Positions 4,444-5,019 of a stretch of DNA of 5,019 bases are shown one piece after another. Numbering within the stretch: the first letter of the stretch is position 1; each line of letters begins with the position of its first letter. A model generated the notes under the pieces. It ran no database searches, was not told where the DNA came from, and worked only from the letters and a program-made list of their open reading frames with translations. A program made the translations under genes and the position numbers. The DNA comes from Sulfurospirillum sp. UBA6790 (GTDB lineage: Bacteria > Campylobacterota > Campylobacteria > Campylobacterales > Sulfurospirillaceae): assembly GCA_002452855.1 (NCBI GenBank), contig DKFS01000093.1, forward strand, positions 1 through 5,019. Direction: 5' to 3'.

Positions 4444-5019
4444 TTACCGTGAAGCCAATGTCTTCGCAAGTGCCCTTTGAATACGCTCGTATTGTTTATC
4501 CATCGGATGCCCTTTAGCTTCAAACGCCGCTAAGATGTCTTGATTTTCAGCGTATTTCTTTTCCCAGGTATCAATATCTTTTTGTTTGTTCGAAATCTTC
4601 ATATCAATTTCATCAAATGTTTTTTGAAGTCTTGTCTTCTCACTAATTAACTTATCTTCTTTTTTAAACATTTTTGTCATCAATAATTTTCGCTGAAAAA
4701 TTTTCTCTTCACCATCTTCAACAAAACGTACCTCATCTGAGTCTGATTCTTGTAATTTTTGAAGTGTTTTATGAATGCCTTGAATGATTTCTTCAATTGC
4801 TTGCCACTCTTCTTGTGCCTTTGCTTTTTGAATGGCATACTCTTTTTGGTCTAATTTGTATGTATCGAGCTTATTTTTAATCGTAATGAGAGAGTTTTTC
4901 TTGTCATAAACTGCTTGTTTGGCTTTTTTATGCTGAATCATAGTTGAGCGAATCGTGGTAATGTTCCACGCATGATTGCTATCATCTAAAATCGGATTGG
5001 CTTTATGGCGATTTCCTTT
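4444..5019 (-). CDS. C-terminal part of an unrecognised coiled-coil protein (runs off right edge)
   Basis: At least 191 residues are visible, ending at TAA 4444-4446 in ALAKTLASR. The ATG at 4939-4941 could be taken as the start, but the frame stays open for 26 more codons to the window edge (including NPILDDSNHAWNITTIRST). That stretch looks protein-like, and no Shine-Dalgarno precedes the ATG, so it is most likely an internal Met and the gene is truncated. The visible part is highly charged and alpha-helical, with long Lys/Glu/Gln-rich heptad-like stretches (about 4830-4935 and 4530-4700), separated by an acidic SDSDEVRFVEDGEEK segment near 4700-4750. No signal peptide, membrane segment or catalytic motif is visible. 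I cannot assign a family. It could be a structural or scaffold protein, or the helical tail of a larger enzyme whose active domain lies outside the window. Confidence 0.75.
   Translation of the reverse strand, partial: KGNRHKANPILDDSNHAWNITTIRSTMIQHKKAKQAVYDKKNSLITIKNKLDTYKLDQKEYAIQKAKAQEEWQAIEEIIQGIHKTLQKLQESDSDEVRFVEDGEEKIFQRKLLMTKMFKKEDKLISEKTRLQKTFDEIDMKISNKQKDIDTWEKKYAENQDILAAFEAKGHPMDKQYERIQRALAKTLASR

Noticed and set aside
1..5019. Previously undescribed multi-gene system
   Set aside because: All recognisable genes belong to known families in usual arrangements; the two unknown genes are single, separated and without signature motifs, so the sequence does not support a new system.

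Overview
The window looks like ordinary chromosomal core sequence from a low-GC Campylobacterota (Epsilonproteobacteria), plausibly a Sulfurospirillum-like organism. Three things point this way. The tmRNA tag resembles the Campylobacter/Helicobacter ...PAYAKAA type. The histidine kinase carries the IAHQWRQPL H-box that is common in this phylum. The promoters are AT-rich, with strong -10 boxes and weak or absent -35 boxes. The genus is an inference. I see no transposase, integrase, CRISPR array, phage module or obvious new defence system.

Layout, left to right. (1) A truncated response regulator (minus strand, runs off the left edge) and a membrane-bound Cache-domain sensor histidine kinase (plus strand) are divergently transcribed from an 88-bp intergenic region, and probably form a two-component pair. 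(2) The kinase converges on a gene for an unrecognised 181-residue lipoprotein (minus strand). The gap between them holds several inverted repeats, one of which overlaps the kinase stop codon. (3) The lipoprotein gene is divergent from ssrA (tmRNA). Both have excellent extended -10 promoters that physically overlap within about 30 bp. (4) The 378-nt tmRNA is complete: tRNA-Ala-like ends with encoded CCA, four recognisable pseudoknots, and a 14-residue tag that reads ANNSNYRPAYALAA. (5) Behind the tmRNA terminator, a new promoter drives a tightly coupled two-gene operon. It encodes a short NfeD-family membrane protein and a QmcA/stomatin-type SPFH protein, a pair that is widely conserved in bacteria. 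(6) A strong hairpin separates this operon from a convergent coiled-coil protein gene (minus strand) that runs off the right edge and that I do not recognise.

Functional links: the kinase and regulator should form a phosphorelay that senses a periplasmic ligand. tmRNA rescues stalled ribosomes and tags the products for proteolysis. NfeD and QmcA are expected to form a membrane-microdomain or quality-control complex. The remaining two genes, the lipoprotein and the coiled-coil protein, are the real unknowns here.
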